A stretch of DNA of 34,926 nt from an uncultured Haloferula sp. (lineage in GTDB: Bacteria; Verrucomicrobiota; Verrucomicrobiae; Verrucomicrobiales; Akkermansiaceae). Position 1 is the stretch's first letter, and each line of letters starts with the position of its first letter. Shown here piece by piece: positions 15,444-24,000 of this stretch. The stretch spans positions 1-34,926 of the forward strand of contig CAMPGU010000013.1 of assembly GCA_946885645.1 (NCBI GenBank). Reading direction: 5' to 3'. Below the pieces are notes generated by a model, which saw only the letters and a program-made list of their open reading frames with translations, ran no database searches and had not been told where the DNA came from. The translations under genes and the position numbers were made by a program.

Positions 15444-17741
15444 ATGCAAAGCCCCGCCATCGAGCCTCTGCCACGTTTTCAATCTCCCCTCGCTTCCCGC
15501 TCCGGTTCGATCGGAAGGATCGCTTTCCTAGGAAGCTATCCCCCCCGCCGGTGCGGAATCGCGACCTTTACGAATGACCTCTTGGGTGCCGTCGGAGCGG
15601 CGGTTCCGGAAGCCGACTGCATTGTGGCGGCAATGGGAAGGGAGGGCTTGGAGTATCCGCCCGAAGTGCGCTTCCTGATCCAGGAAAGAGATCCGGCCTC
15701 CTACCGGAGAGCGGCGACGGCTTTGAACCGGGCCGACGTCGAGGTGCTTTGCCTGCAGCACGAATTCGGTATCTTCGGAGGGCCCGCAGGGAGCTTTCTC
15801 ATCCCGCTTCTACGGGAGGTGAAGATGCCGGTGGTGACCACCTTGCACAGCGTGCTCGCCACGCCCGATGTGGAGCAGCGCAAGGTGATGGAGGAGCTCA
15901 TCCGGCGCAGTGCCCGCCTGGTGGTGATGGCGCGCCGGGGAGCGGACATCCTCTGCGAGACCTACGGCGCGGATCCGCGGAAGATCGACGTCATCCCCCA
16001 CGGGATCCCCGATCTCGAGTGGAGCGATGGAGTCCGGGAGAAAGAACGCCTGGGACTCGCCGGGCGGAAGGTGTTGCTCACCTTCGGCCTGCTGGGGCCC
16101 GGGAAGGGGATCGAGTACGGGATACGTGCCCTGCCTCAGGTCGCCGCGGCTCATCCGGAGGCGCTCTACATGATTGTGGGAGCCACCCATCCCAATCTCG
16201 TGGCGTGCGAGGGCGAGAAGTACCGCGAGTCGCTGAAGGCCCTCGCCGTCGATCTGGGCGTCGCCGCCAACGTGAGGTTTGAAGAGCGCTACCTCCCCAT
16301 GGAGGAGTTGCTGGGCTTCATGGCTGCCGCGGATATCTATCTTACTCCCTATCCCAACGAAGCCCAGATCACCTCCGGCACGCTCGCGCAGGCTTACGGT
16401 GCCGGGAAGGCGGTCATTTCCACTCCCTACTGGCATGCCCACGAATTGCTGGAGGACGGAAGCGGCATCCTCGTCCCCTCCCGCGATTCCGGCGCGATCT
16501 GCGATGCCATTCAGCGGCTGCTCGACAATCCTCCGGTGATGGAGGAACTGCGGCGAAAGGCATACGAAGGAGGACGGGCGATGATTTGGTCCCGGGTGGG
16601 GCACCTCTATCGGGAGTCCTTCATCAGAGCCCGCGAGGAGACTCCGAAGGTCGCGGAATTTCCCGCCCGCCGTGCAGTTCACCTGCCACCGCTGAAGCTC
16701 GACCACATCGCCCGGATGACGGACGGCACCGGTATCTTCCAGCACGCCCTCTTCGATGTTCCGAATTACCGCGAGGGCTATTGCACCGACGACAACGCGC
16801 GGGCCTTCATCCTTTGCAATCAGCTCGACGGCAGCGGGGATCCATTGGCGGAGAGGCTGTCGACCACCTACCTGGCATTCCTGGCGGCGGCCTTCAACGA
16901 AGGCAACGGCCGCTTCAGGAATTTCATGAGCCATCAGCGGGAGTGGCTGGAGGAAGCCGGCAGCGAGGACAGCCACGGGAGAGCCCTGTGGTCGGTCGCG
17001 ACGGGTGCGGCGTGGTTGCGCAATGACGGCCGTCGCCTCCTCAGCCTGAAACTCTTCCAAGGAGGATTGCCCGCGGTCGAGTCCTTCACCTCGCCCCGTG
17101 CCTGGGCTTTCGCCTTGATCGGGCTCCATGAGTATCTGAAGACCTTTCCCGGCGATCTTCAGGCGCACCGCATGCGGCTCCTGCTGGTGGAACGGTTGAT
17201 CGCGCTGTGGGAGCGGCATTCGCGGAAGGGCTGGAACTGGTTCGAGGATGTCCTCTCCTATGACAATGCCCGCCTGCCCCAGGCATTGATTGCGAGCGGT
17301 GCCCGCTTGCCCGAGACAAAAGCACTGGAAGTGGGATTGGCGGCGCTCGAGTGGCTGGTAGAGGTGCAGACCAGCGGCACCGGCCATTTCCGGCCGATCG
17401 GAAGCGAAGGTTTTTATCGCAGAGGCGGGGAACGTGCCGGGTTCGACCAGCAGCCCTTGGAGGCGCAAGCGACCGTGGCCGCGTGCCTGGAAGCTTGGCG
17501 GGTGACGGGCGAGAAGTCGTGGCAGGCCGAGGCGGAACGCGCTTTCGATTGGTTCCTGGGCCACAACGACGTCGGTCTGCCGCTGTATGACGGTGTCTCC
17601 GGCGGTTGCTGCGACGGATTGCAACCGGACCGCGTGAACGCGAACCAGGGAGCGGAGTCATCTCTCGCCTTTACCCTCTCGTTGGTCGAACTGAAACAAG
17701 CAAGCTCCGCGGCTGAAGAGCCGGTCAAGCAAACCGCTTGA
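15444..17741 (+). CDS. GT4-type glycosyltransferase fused to a C-terminal helical (glycosidase-like) domain
   Basis: From ATG 15444 the product is 765 residues; a TTG two codons earlier is an equally open start. The N-terminal half is a GT-B glycosyltransferase. It has RIAFLGSYPPRRCGIATFTNDLL (about 25-47), LCLQHEFGIFGGPAGSFLIPLL, VVTTLHSVL, a second Rossmann domain beginning LLTFGLLGPGKGIEYGIRALP, and the donor-binding segment AADIYLTPYPNEAQITSGTLAQAYGAGKAVISTPYWHAHELL. The C-terminal half (about 410-755) contains LDHIARMTDGTGIFQHALFDVPN and EGYCTDDNARA, then repeated amphipathic helices resembling an alpha/alpha toroid. I recall this two-domain arrangement in proteins annotated simply as glycosyltransferase. 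It probably builds a polysaccharide; donor and acceptor are unknown. No signal peptide, so it is cytosolic. Confidence 0.85.
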   Translation: MQSPAIEPLPRFQSPLASRSGSIGRIAFLGSYPPRRCGIATFTNDLLGAVGAAVPEADCIVAAMGREGLEYPPEVRFLIQERDPASYRRAATALNRADVEVLCLQHEFGIFGGPAGSFLIPLLREVKMPVVTTLHSVLATPDVEQRKVMEELIRRSARLVVMARRGADILCETYGADPRKIDVIPHGIPDLEWSDGVREKERLGLAGRKVLLTFGLLGPGKGIEYGIRALPQVAAAHPEALYMIVGATHPNLVACEGEKYRESLKALAVDLGVAANVRFEERYLPMEELLGFMAAADIYLTPYPNEAQITSGTLAQAYGAGKAVISTPYWHAHELLEDGSGILVPSRDSGAICDAIQRLLDNPPVMEELRRKAYEGGRAMIWSRVGHLYRESFIRAREETPKVAEFPARRAVHLPPLKLDHIARMTDGTGIFQHALFDVPNYREGYCTDDNARAFILCNQLDGSGDPLAERLSTTYLAFLAAAFNEGNGRFRNFMSHQREWLEEAGSEDSHGRALWSVATGAAWLRNDGRRLLSLKLFQGGLPAVESFTSPRAWAFALIGLHEYLKTFPGDLQAHRMRLLLVERLIALWERHSRKGWNWFEDVLSYDNARLPQALIASGARLPETKALEVGLAALEWLVEVQTSGTGHFRPIGSEGFYRRGGERAGFDQQPLEAQATVAACLEAWRVTGEKSWQAEAERAFDWFLGHNDVGLPLYDGVSGGCCDGLQPDRVNANQGAESSLAFTLSLVELKQASSAAEEPVKQTA

Positions 17742-17901
17742 ACCGGGCAATCCGGCCATCCGGCGGCAAGGGTAGCCCAACCTCCGGGTTTCCAACGGCT
17801 TGTTTCCGGTTTGGTGTCATAATGCGACCGGGTGGAGTGCAAAATGCGCTCCCCGGTGCGGGTCGCGCGCCGTTTCCCTTGCACCTGCCGGGCCGGAGGC
17901 A

Positions 17902-17917
17902 TGGCATGCGACATGCG
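17902..17917 (+). promoter_or_regulatory. weak sigma-54-like element before the UbiB/AarF-type gene
   Basis: TGGCATGCGACATGCG has the GG-N10-GC spacing of -24/-12 promoters. The expected start (about 17928) would fall inside the Shine-Dalgarno at 17925-17930, leaving almost no leader, so this is probably a coincidence. Confidence 0.15.
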
Positions 17918-17931
17918 AATCTGTTAGGAGC

Positions 17932-19572
17932 ATGAAGCTCGCACCGACTCACCTCCGTCGCTACAAGGACATCGCGATCCTTTTCATCAAGTACGGCAGC
18001 AGCGAGGTGATTGCAGGCGGCGGCTTCAGCCTGGAGGCGGAGACCGATCAGCCGGAAGGGAACCAGAGTGCCGAACACCTGGCCAAGGATCTGGAAAAGC
18101 TCGGGCCGACCTTCGTCAAAATCGGCCAGTTGCTTTCCACGCGGGGCGACCTCCTGCCGCCTGCCTTCCTGAACGCGTTGGGAAGGCTTCAGGACGATGT
18201 GGAACCGGTTCCTGTAGAGGAAATCGAAAAGGTGATTCAGGAAGAGCTGGGAGTAAGGATCTCGAAGGCTTTCGAGTCCTTCGAGCGCAAGCCGCTGGCG
18301 GCTGCCTCCTTGGGCCAGGTCCATCTGGCTACCCTGCGCGGCGGGCGACCCGTGGCGATCAAGGTGCAACGGCCCGATATCCGCCGGGAAATCGCCGGCG
18401 ATCTGGATAGTCTGGAGGCGATCGCCGAATTCCTCGACAACCACACCGACTTCGGCCGGAAGTATGAAACCCTGCGGATGATCCGGCAGTTCCGCGCGAG
18501 CATCCTCCGGGAGCTGGATTACACTCGGGAAGCTGCAAACCTCGCCGAGTTGCGCGAGAACCTGAAAGAGTTCGACCGGCTGGAGCTGCCCCGTGTCGTG
18601 CCGGACTACTCGAGCGGCCGGGTTCTCACGATGGACTACATCCCCGGCACGAAGATTACCTCACTCTCCGGTGCCGTGCGGACGGATCTGGATGGCGACG
18701 AGCTTGCGGACCAGCTCTTCCAAGCATACCTGAAGCAGATCCTCGTGGATGGCTTTTTTCACGCCGATCCCCATCCCGGGAATCTCCTGCTTACCCACGA
18801 CCGTAATATCGCAATCCTCGACCTGGGGATGACCGGCCGCGTGCAACAGCGGATGCGCGATCAACTGGTGCACTTGCTGGCGGGTATCGGGGAGGGCAAC
18901 GGCATCCAGACTGCGGAGGCCGCGATGGGGATTGCCGAGGCGAAAAGCGAGGAGATCAACCGGGGAAGCTTCATCCGCGCCGTCGAGGAGATCGTCGGAT
19001 CCGCGAAATCCAGCAAGCTGGCGGAAATCGACATGGGGACCATCGTGCTGCAGGTCACACGCGCCTGCGCGGAGGCGGGCCTCCGGATCCCGCCGGAGAT
19101 GAGCATGATCGGCAAGGCCCTGATGAATCTGGACCGGGTAGGGGCCGCTTTGAGCCCGGGCTTCGATCCCCAGGACGCGATTCAGCGGCACCTGGGTCAA
19201 ATCAGCCGGGCACGGGTAAAGGAAACCCTGACTTCGGCTAACATTCTCGGAATGCTGACGGAGACCAAGCAGTTCCTCGGGCAACTCCCGCTGCGGGCGA
19301 ACCGGATCCTCGACCTGCTCGCCGATAACAAGTTGAAGGTACGGGTGGATTCCATCGACGAGAAGGCGCTGATCGTCGGTCTTCAAAAAGTCGCCAACCG
19401 GATTACGCTCGGGTTGATCCTCGCCGCGTTCATCGTCGGCTCGTCCATGCTGGCCCGGGTGGAGACCAGCTTCCGGATCTTCGGCTACCCCGGCCTTGCG
19501 ATGGTCTTCTTCCTGATTGCCACGATAGGCGCCGCTGCATTGTTCGTGCAGATCGTCTTCAAAGACCGGTAG
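17932..19572 (+). CDS. UbiB/AarF/ABC1-family atypical kinase, membrane-associated
   Basis: From ATG 17932 the product is 546 residues. It is preceded by a good ribosome-binding site (TAGGAG at 17925-17930), which decides against the longer open frame from 17800. ABC1 signatures are present: KIGQLLSTRGDLLP (KxGQ, about 63-76), the Ala-rich nucleotide loop AAASLGQVH (123-131), VAIKVQRP (Lys144), DGFFHADPHPGNLL (catalytic/metal loop, about 274-287) and ILDLGMTGR in place of DFG. Two hydrophobic helices close the protein (LGLILAAFIVGSSML and LAMVFFLIATIGAAALF). The family acts as ATPase/kinase-like factors in isoprenoid-quinone metabolism and lipid homeostasis; the substrate here is unknown. It follows the glycosyltransferase by 190 bases and ends in TAG. 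Confidence 0.9.
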   Translation: MKLAPTHLRRYKDIAILFIKYGSSEVIAGGGFSLEAETDQPEGNQSAEHLAKDLEKLGPTFVKIGQLLSTRGDLLPPAFLNALGRLQDDVEPVPVEEIEKVIQEELGVRISKAFESFERKPLAAASLGQVHLATLRGGRPVAIKVQRPDIRREIAGDLDSLEAIAEFLDNHTDFGRKYETLRMIRQFRASILRELDYTREAANLAELRENLKEFDRLELPRVVPDYSSGRVLTMDYIPGTKITSLSGAVRTDLDGDELADQLFQAYLKQILVDGFFHADPHPGNLLLTHDRNIAILDLGMTGRVQQRMRDQLVHLLAGIGEGNGIQTAEAAMGIAEAKSEEINRGSFIRAVEEIVGSAKSSKLAEIDMGTIVLQVTRACAEAGLRIPPEMSMIGKALMNLDRVGAALSPGFDPQDAIQRHLGQISRARVKETLTSANILGMLTETKQFLGQLPLRANRILDLLADNKLKVRVDSIDEKALIVGLQKVANRITLGLILAAFIVGSSMLARVETSFRIFGYPGLAMVFFLIATIGAAALFVQIVFKDR

Positions 19573-19933
19573 AGGGAGCCGGCACACCTGCTTCCGCTTG
19601 CGGTGCTCCTCGCTGGCAGAGCTCCTCCTTCCCAGGGGCGGGCTCCTTTACCGCTCCGCAGGTGCCTGAAAATGGATAGTGCGTGGTGAGGCCTGCGGGA
19701 GATAGAGGCGGTCCGTGTGCAAAATGACTCCCGTAGATGCAGAATGAGAAGGCTTCATATCCGGTTGATCAAGCGGCCTGGACAGAGGGGGAGTAGCGGC
19801 AGTTCCGTGAGGCATGGAGCGAGGCGGTTGCCGCCCACGTTCGTCTGAATGACAACGCCCGTGGCACGACCGATGCAGGGAGTGATATGCCGCCTGCTAG
19901 GACGGCAGTAAAAAGTGAATCCCCTGAAAAGCC
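19573..19933. other. 361-base intergenic region before the manganese catalase
   Basis: No gene is supported. The long minus-strand open frame crossing here is antisense to the catalase. The only clear signal is the sigma-54 promoter match at 19862-19877. An imperfect inverted repeat (GGCACACCTGC near 19581 with GCAGGTGCC near 19660) could belong to the 3' end of the UbiB-type transcript. Confidence 0.45.
19862..19877 (+). promoter_or_regulatory. sigma-54 (-24/-12) promoter for the manganese catalase
   Basis: TGGCACGACCGATGCA matches the sigma-54 consensus TGGCACG-N4-TTGCW with one mismatch (ATGCA for TTGCA) and has the required GG-N10-GC spacing. The expected transcription start is near 19888, leaving about 46 bases of leader before the catalase ATG at 19934. 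A sigma-54-activating response regulator is encoded at 27581-28957, but I saw no enhancer site linking the two. Confidence 0.65.
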
Positions 19934-20788
19934 ATGTTCTACCACGACGGAGGAAAGCTTCAATATCAAGTTCGGGTTGATCGCCCGAATCCGCTTTTTG
20001 CCAAAGCTCTTCAGCAGGCGATCGGCGGGATCCAAGGAGAAATTCGCGTGTGCTTGCAGTACCTCTTCCAAGCCTGGGGCGCGCGCGGCCCCGCGAAATA
20101 TCGCGACCTGCTTTTGGAAACCGGTACCGAGGAAATCGGTCACATCGAAATGCTGGCGACCGCCGTGGCCATGAATCTCGAAGGGGCTCCCGTGGCCATG
20201 GAACAAGCTGCCGCGGATCCCGTGGTCGCCGCGGTTCTCGGAGGCATGAATGTCCAGCACGTCATCACCACCTGCATGGCCGCCATGCCCGCCGATGCCT
20301 CGGGAGTGCCCTTCAACTGCAGCCACGTTTACGCCAGCGGGAACATCGCGGCCGATATGTTGTCGAACGTGATGGCAGAGTCCACGGGGCGGATGCTCGC
20401 GGTCCAGCTTTTCAAGATGACGGATGATCCCGGAATGAAGGATATGCTGCGCTTTCTGATCGCGCGGGACACCATGCACCAGAACCAATTTCTTGCGGCG
20501 TGGGAGGAGGCGGGAGGCAGGGCGAGCCACCCGATTCCCAATAGCTTCCCGCAGGATGAGGAAGCCCGGGATTTCAGCTACAGCTTCCTGTCCTTCGGAG
20601 CCGATGAGAGCGTGGTGCCGCCGGCAGGGGCCTGGAGCCACGGCAAGAGTTTCGATGGTAGGGGCGAGTTCGAGACGAAGCGCATGGTGCCTCTCGGCGG
20701 GATTCCGGATCTCGGCTACGCATCGCCCGACTCCGGCGCGCAGTCCGAACAAATGGAGGCTTCATCACTAGCAACCGGGGAAACCTGA
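19934..20788 (+). CDS. manganese catalase (non-heme)
   Basis: The 284-residue protein disproportionates hydrogen peroxide at a dimanganese centre. It begins MFYHDGGKLQYQVRVDRPNP as the family does. Ligand positions are intact: Glu36 (QGEIRVCLQYLFQ), Glu67 and His70 (GTEEIGHIEML), Glu149 (NVMAESTGRM) and His182 (ARDTMHQNQF). These are offset by exactly one residue from the Lactobacillus plantarum enzyme numbering as I recall it. The C-terminal tail PLGGIPDLGYASPD is typical. A sigma-54 promoter match lies 57-72 bases upstream, and a protein of unknown function follows 31 bases downstream in the same direction, so they may be co-transcribed. The enzyme is cytosolic and may be linked to oxidative or stationary-phase stress. 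Confidence 0.95.
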   Translation: MFYHDGGKLQYQVRVDRPNPLFAKALQQAIGGIQGEIRVCLQYLFQAWGARGPAKYRDLLLETGTEEIGHIEMLATAVAMNLEGAPVAMEQAAADPVVAAVLGGMNVQHVITTCMAAMPADASGVPFNCSHVYASGNIAADMLSNVMAESTGRMLAVQLFKMTDDPGMKDMLRFLIARDTMHQNQFLAAWEEAGGRASHPIPNSFPQDEEARDFSYSFLSFGADESVVPPAGAWSHGKSFDGRGEFETKRMVPLGGIPDLGYASPDSGAQSEQMEASSLATGET

Positions 20789-20808
20789 GTTTATTTTTCG
20801 TGGCGAAA

Positions 20809-20815
20809 GGGAGGT
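20809..20815 (+). promoter_or_regulatory. strong Shine-Dalgarno selecting a GTG start
   Basis: GGGAGGT at 20809-20815 lies four bases before GTG 20820. It is the best ribosome-binding site in this part of the window. It supports starting the following gene at GTG rather than at ATG 20919, which has none. Confidence 0.6.
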
Positions 20816-20819
20816 AACG

Positions 20820-23156
20820 GTGCCGCTCCTCCGCGCGGTTGGCTCGCGGGGGAGCATTTCCGAAGGCCGGCGGGCTGTCTTTTCGCGTGTAATCCGATTT
20901 CCGCCGGTATCCTGTCCTATGAAGGGAAGTCCCCCGTTCACACGCCATCCGGTCAAACTGGAGTTTTTGACGCCCCAGCTTGCCGGTCTGGGTGAAGAGC
21001 TGCGCAACGCCAAGATCCTCTGGAGAGGCGAGAGCATCAAGGTGCTCTCTACCCCCCGGACCGCGTGGCTGATCGTGAAGCCGGGGACCCCCGCTTGCGC
21101 CGCGGTGCAGTTGATTCATGAGGCGCACGGTCTGGATGAAGTGAAGGTCCAGGAAAAGACCCCGGGCATTTCGATATCGGCACGCGGGTCCTTGGGAAAA
21201 TACCGGCTCCGGCTGATGATCGAGGAGAGCGAGCCTCTGGCCCTCCGGATTACCAGGCACTTGAAGCCAGCCGCCCCGGTGAAGCTGGACGGGCAGTTCC
21301 GGGAAATCTGTATTGTAGATCGGCACCTCGACCCCTTCAAGGAGGGCCTGCTGTTCACCACGCAGACCGGCCCTACCGCGGGCCAAGCCTATGTCGCGGC
21401 AGGAGGAGTGGCATTCTTTTACTTCCAGAATCTCGGGGCTCTGGCCCGCTACTCCTCCCTGACCGGCGCGTCGTTGATCTCGAGCGTGGGGATCGACTGG
21501 CCGATGGTGGGCCTCAAGCTCCCCTCCGGGGAAACCCCTCTGCCGAAAAATGAGGAGGTTTTGGTCTCCGACTTTTTCCTGCGGATCACAACCGGCGCTG
21601 ACGAGGGCGAAGCAACGCGGGCAGCTGAATTCATCGATGGGCTTGCCCTCGCCTACAGGAAGGTCGCGCCTCCCCCAGGCCCTTGGTTCGATTGGGCGGC
21701 GATGTCCGAAAAGACCTTGAAGTCGTTGGTACGCTCCCGCGAATGCATGCGCACCGTCAAGGGACATGCTTACCTTAATGCCTACGTGGGGTCGGACGAT
21801 AAGCCGCCGGAGAGCATGGTTCAGGGCGCGGTAGCGGTCCCCTTGGCGGAATATGAATGCTGGCTGCAGAAGCCCCATCCGCTGGGACGGAAGCTGGCAG
21901 GCAATCTGAAGCCTTTCTTCATGACGGATCTCGGCACCATGGCCCGCTGGCTCCCCGGTGAAAAGTTCCTGAAGGACCAGCCGGGCGACGAGGAGCATCA
22001 GGAGAAAATGGACTCCTGGTATCTCCTCCACACCCTGATGAATCTGGGGCGTCTCGCCGAGCTGGGCGGGGAAGCGGAGAGAAAGCTCTTTTTCGACAGC
22101 CTTCCCTACGTCATCCGCGTGGCACGGCATTTCGATTACGACTGGCCTGTATTCTACCACAGGAGGACCCTCCGGGTCTTCCGCCGCGAGACGGAAGACG
22201 GGGCCGGAGGCGAGCAGGACAGCGCGGGCTTGTACGCCCACGTCATGGTTCAGGCGTGGAGACTCACGAAGAACCTCCTCTATCTGCAGGAGGCGGAGGC
22301 CGCGGCATCCCGGTTGAAGGGCCTGGGCTTCGGCGTCCTTTACCAGACGAACAATACCACCTTCACCGCGGTCGCCCTCGCCTGGCTGTGGAAGGAAACG
22401 GGCAATGCCCTTTACAAGGATCTGAGCCTGGTCTGCATGGGGAGCATCCTCAGCCACCTTTGGATGTGGGAGCCCGCCAGACCCGGCCATAGCTGGCGCA
22501 CATTCATGGGTCTGCCTCCCCTGCACGATGCTCCCTACATCGCGGCATACGAGGAGGCGGAGGTCTTCGCCGCGTTCCGCGCTTATCTGGAGACGCTGGG
22601 TGAGGAGGCTCCGCCCTCGCTGGTCGAATTGCTGACCGGCTTCGGCAAGCATCTCCTCGGGCGCGCCCGCTATTATCTGCCGGCGGAGCTTCCTCCCGAG
22701 TCTGTCTGCAGGGAGCCCAAGGAAGGCAAGATCGACCCGAAGCTCCCGATCCCCGTCGAGGATCTATACCCGGGTCTGGACCAGGCCGGTCAGGTCGGCC
22801 AGGAGGTCTATGGATCGGCTCTGGCGCTCATCTTGACCACCCGCTCCTACCATCGCTGGAAGAAGGTCCCTTTCATGGTATGGTGCGAAACGCCGCTCTC
22901 GTCGGTCGAATTCGAGATCGATCCTAAAACGCGCGGGGGCACTCTCAAGTTTCGTGTGCTGGGTTCGCCGCTGCACCGCTATTCGATCCGGATTATCCCC
23001 TCACGCCATGTGAAGAAGCGCCCGCGGCTGACCGTGCACCGGGAAGAGCAGGGAAAGCGGAGGGCGAAAGTAAAGCCGAAGCAAACCGCGGAGAACCACT
23101 TGGTCCTGGATGCATCGGGAATCGCCACTGTGACGATCGGGTGGAAGCCCGGCTAA
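20820..23156 (+). CDS. large conserved protein of unknown function, probable alpha/alpha-toroid fold
   Basis: A 778-residue cytosolic protein read from GTG 20820 on the strength of its Shine-Dalgarno; ATG 20919 (33 codons in) is an alternative, since the extra N-terminus is Arg/Ser-rich and may not be conserved. The first 280 residues look beta-rich (LEFLTPQLAGLG...AWLIVKPGTP...YRLRLMIEESEPLALRITRHL). Residues about 320-650 show regularly spaced amphipathic helices with motifs such as DSWYLLHTLMNLGRLAEL, DYDWPVFYHRRTLRVFRRE and TNNTTFTAVALAWLWKETGN, reminiscent of alpha/alpha6-toroid carbohydrate-active proteins. The C-terminus is again beta-rich and basic. No catalytic signature was recognised. 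It lies 31 bases after the manganese catalase and within reach of the GT4 fusion, so a polysaccharide role is a guess only. Confidence 0.7.
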   Translation: MPLLRAVGSRGSISEGRRAVFSRVIRFPPVSCPMKGSPPFTRHPVKLEFLTPQLAGLGEELRNAKILWRGESIKVLSTPRTAWLIVKPGTPACAAVQLIHEAHGLDEVKVQEKTPGISISARGSLGKYRLRLMIEESEPLALRITRHLKPAAPVKLDGQFREICIVDRHLDPFKEGLLFTTQTGPTAGQAYVAAGGVAFFYFQNLGALARYSSLTGASLISSVGIDWPMVGLKLPSGETPLPKNEEVLVSDFFLRITTGADEGEATRAAEFIDGLALAYRKVAPPPGPWFDWAAMSEKTLKSLVRSRECMRTVKGHAYLNAYVGSDDKPPESMVQGAVAVPLAEYECWLQKPHPLGRKLAGNLKPFFMTDLGTMARWLPGEKFLKDQPGDEEHQEKMDSWYLLHTLMNLGRLAELGGEAERKLFFDSLPYVIRVARHFDYDWPVFYHRRTLRVFRRETEDGAGGEQDSAGLYAHVMVQAWRLTKNLLYLQEAEAAASRLKGLGFGVLYQTNNTTFTAVALAWLWKETGNALYKDLSLVCMGSILSHLWMWEPARPGHSWRTFMGLPPLHDAPYIAAYEEAEVFAAFRAYLETLGEEAPPSLVELLTGFGKHLLGRARYYLPAELPPESVCREPKEGKIDPKLPIPVEDLYPGLDQAGQVGQEVYGSALALILTTRSYHRWKKVPFMVWCETPLSSVEFEIDPKTRGGTLKFRVLGSPLHRYSIRIIPSRHVKKRPRLTVHREEQGKRRAKVKPKQTAENHLVLDASGIATVTIGWKPG

Positions 23157-23234
23157 TGCCGGCAGCGGCCGCCTTGGCTCTGCAATCGGCAATGTCCGTG
23201 TGCACGCTGCGCGGACGGAACTCCTGCCCGCCCG

Positions 23235-23507
23235 TCATTCCCGTTTCACCAGTTTGTTGAAGTTGCTGGGTTCTCCATCCGCGGTCGTCTCCTGATAAAG
23301 GAGCGCAAGTCCGCTATCCTCGAAAGTTTCAAAGAACTGCTCCCAGGAGATCTCCTCCAGCGAACCCTCGCCCTCGTAGCCGGGGAAATCGATCCGTAGG
23401 ATGCCAGCGTCGTCTCCCGACCCGGTTCCCTTCACCTTGCTTGGTTTTCCGCCGCGTTCCTCGGCCCATTTGCGGATTTCATCGTGATCTGTGGTGGTCT
23501 TGCTCAT
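23235..23507 (-). CDS. small conserved hypothetical protein
   Basis: From ATG 23505-23507 the product is 90 acidic residues: a helical start (DHDEIRKWAEERGGKPSKVKGTG) and then RIDFPGYEGEGSLEEISWEQFFETFEDSGLALLYQE and NFNKLVKRE. I recall near-identical small proteins widely distributed in bacteria, sometimes labelled as 1,4-alpha-glucan branching enzyme by over-transfer; nothing here suggests that enzyme. An upstream in-frame extension of 26 codons was rejected because the family starts at the DHDEI region. It is divergent from the DksA-like gene, 108 bases apart. Confidence 0.75.
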   Translation of the reverse strand: MSKTTTDHDEIRKWAEERGGKPSKVKGTGSGDDAGILRIDFPGYEGEGSLEEISWEQFFETFEDSGLALLYQETTADGEPSNFNKLVKRE

Positions 23508-23615
23508 AGAGCCTGCCTCTTCGCAGATCCGGTGCCATCGCCGGAGTGCGGAAATGCCAGCGCCCGGAGTAAAATCCAGCGGCATTTCCGCTGTTTTCGT
23601 GTTAGGTTACCCGTC

Positions 23616-23978
23616 ATGAACCAGCAGGAGATCGACGGGTTTCGCGAGCGGCTCTTGGAAGAACGGGAGCGGCTCGCCGGGGAGGCGAAGACACACGGTA
23701 CCTTTCCGGCGCTGGAAGCAGGGGACAACGGGATGGACATCGAGGAGCAGGCGACTCGCGCGGCGGACGATCTCGTCGAGGCGCGGCTCACCGAGGATCG
23801 CGGCAATCTCCTCCGGAAGATCGATTTCGCCCTCGCCCGGCTCGATGCGGGGACTTACGGGCAATGTGCGAATTGCGGCGAAAGGATTCCTCTCGAGCGT
23901 TTGCGGGCAAAGCCCTCCGTCTCCCTGTGCTTGGAGTGCCAGGAGGCGAAGGACCGGGGTGCCTTGGCCGGAGAGTAG
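23616..23978 (+). CDS. DksA/TraR-family zinc-finger protein
   Basis: The 120-residue protein has a coiled-coil N-terminal half (about 1-75) and a C4 zinc finger with Cys84, Cys87, Cys105 and Cys108 (YGQCANCGERIPLERL ... SLCLECQ). Family members insert the coiled-coil into the RNA polymerase secondary channel and adjust transcription, often with ppGpp. The segment RKIDFALARLDAGTYG is the classical stretch before the finger. ATG 23616 matches the family start, and the 44 open codons upstream overlap the divergent gene and were dropped. It ends in TAG, 22 bases from the convergent rhodanese-YceI gene. Confidence 0.9.
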   Translation: MNQQEIDGFRERLLEERERLAGEAKTHGTFPALEAGDNGMDIEEQATRAADDLVEARLTEDRGNLLRKIDFALARLDAGTYGQCANCGERIPLERLRAKPSVSLCLECQEAKDRGALAGE

Positions 23979-24000
23979 TTCCTCCGCCGGCACGCCGGAT

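Noticed and set aside
15810..17624. A 604-codon open frame antisense to the GT4 fusion gene
   Set aside because: It mirrors the codon pattern of the real gene and has no recognisable domain or start signals.
19762..19773. TTGATCAA as an FNR/NNR-type box
   Set aside because: The two halves have no 4-base spacer, so it does not fit TTGAT-N4-ATCAA; it is a simple 8-base palindrome.
20574..22652. A 692-codon open frame antisense to the catalase end and the large unknown gene
   Set aside because: It spans two sense genes and the gap between them, and its translation is Arg/Gly/Glu-rich without family features.
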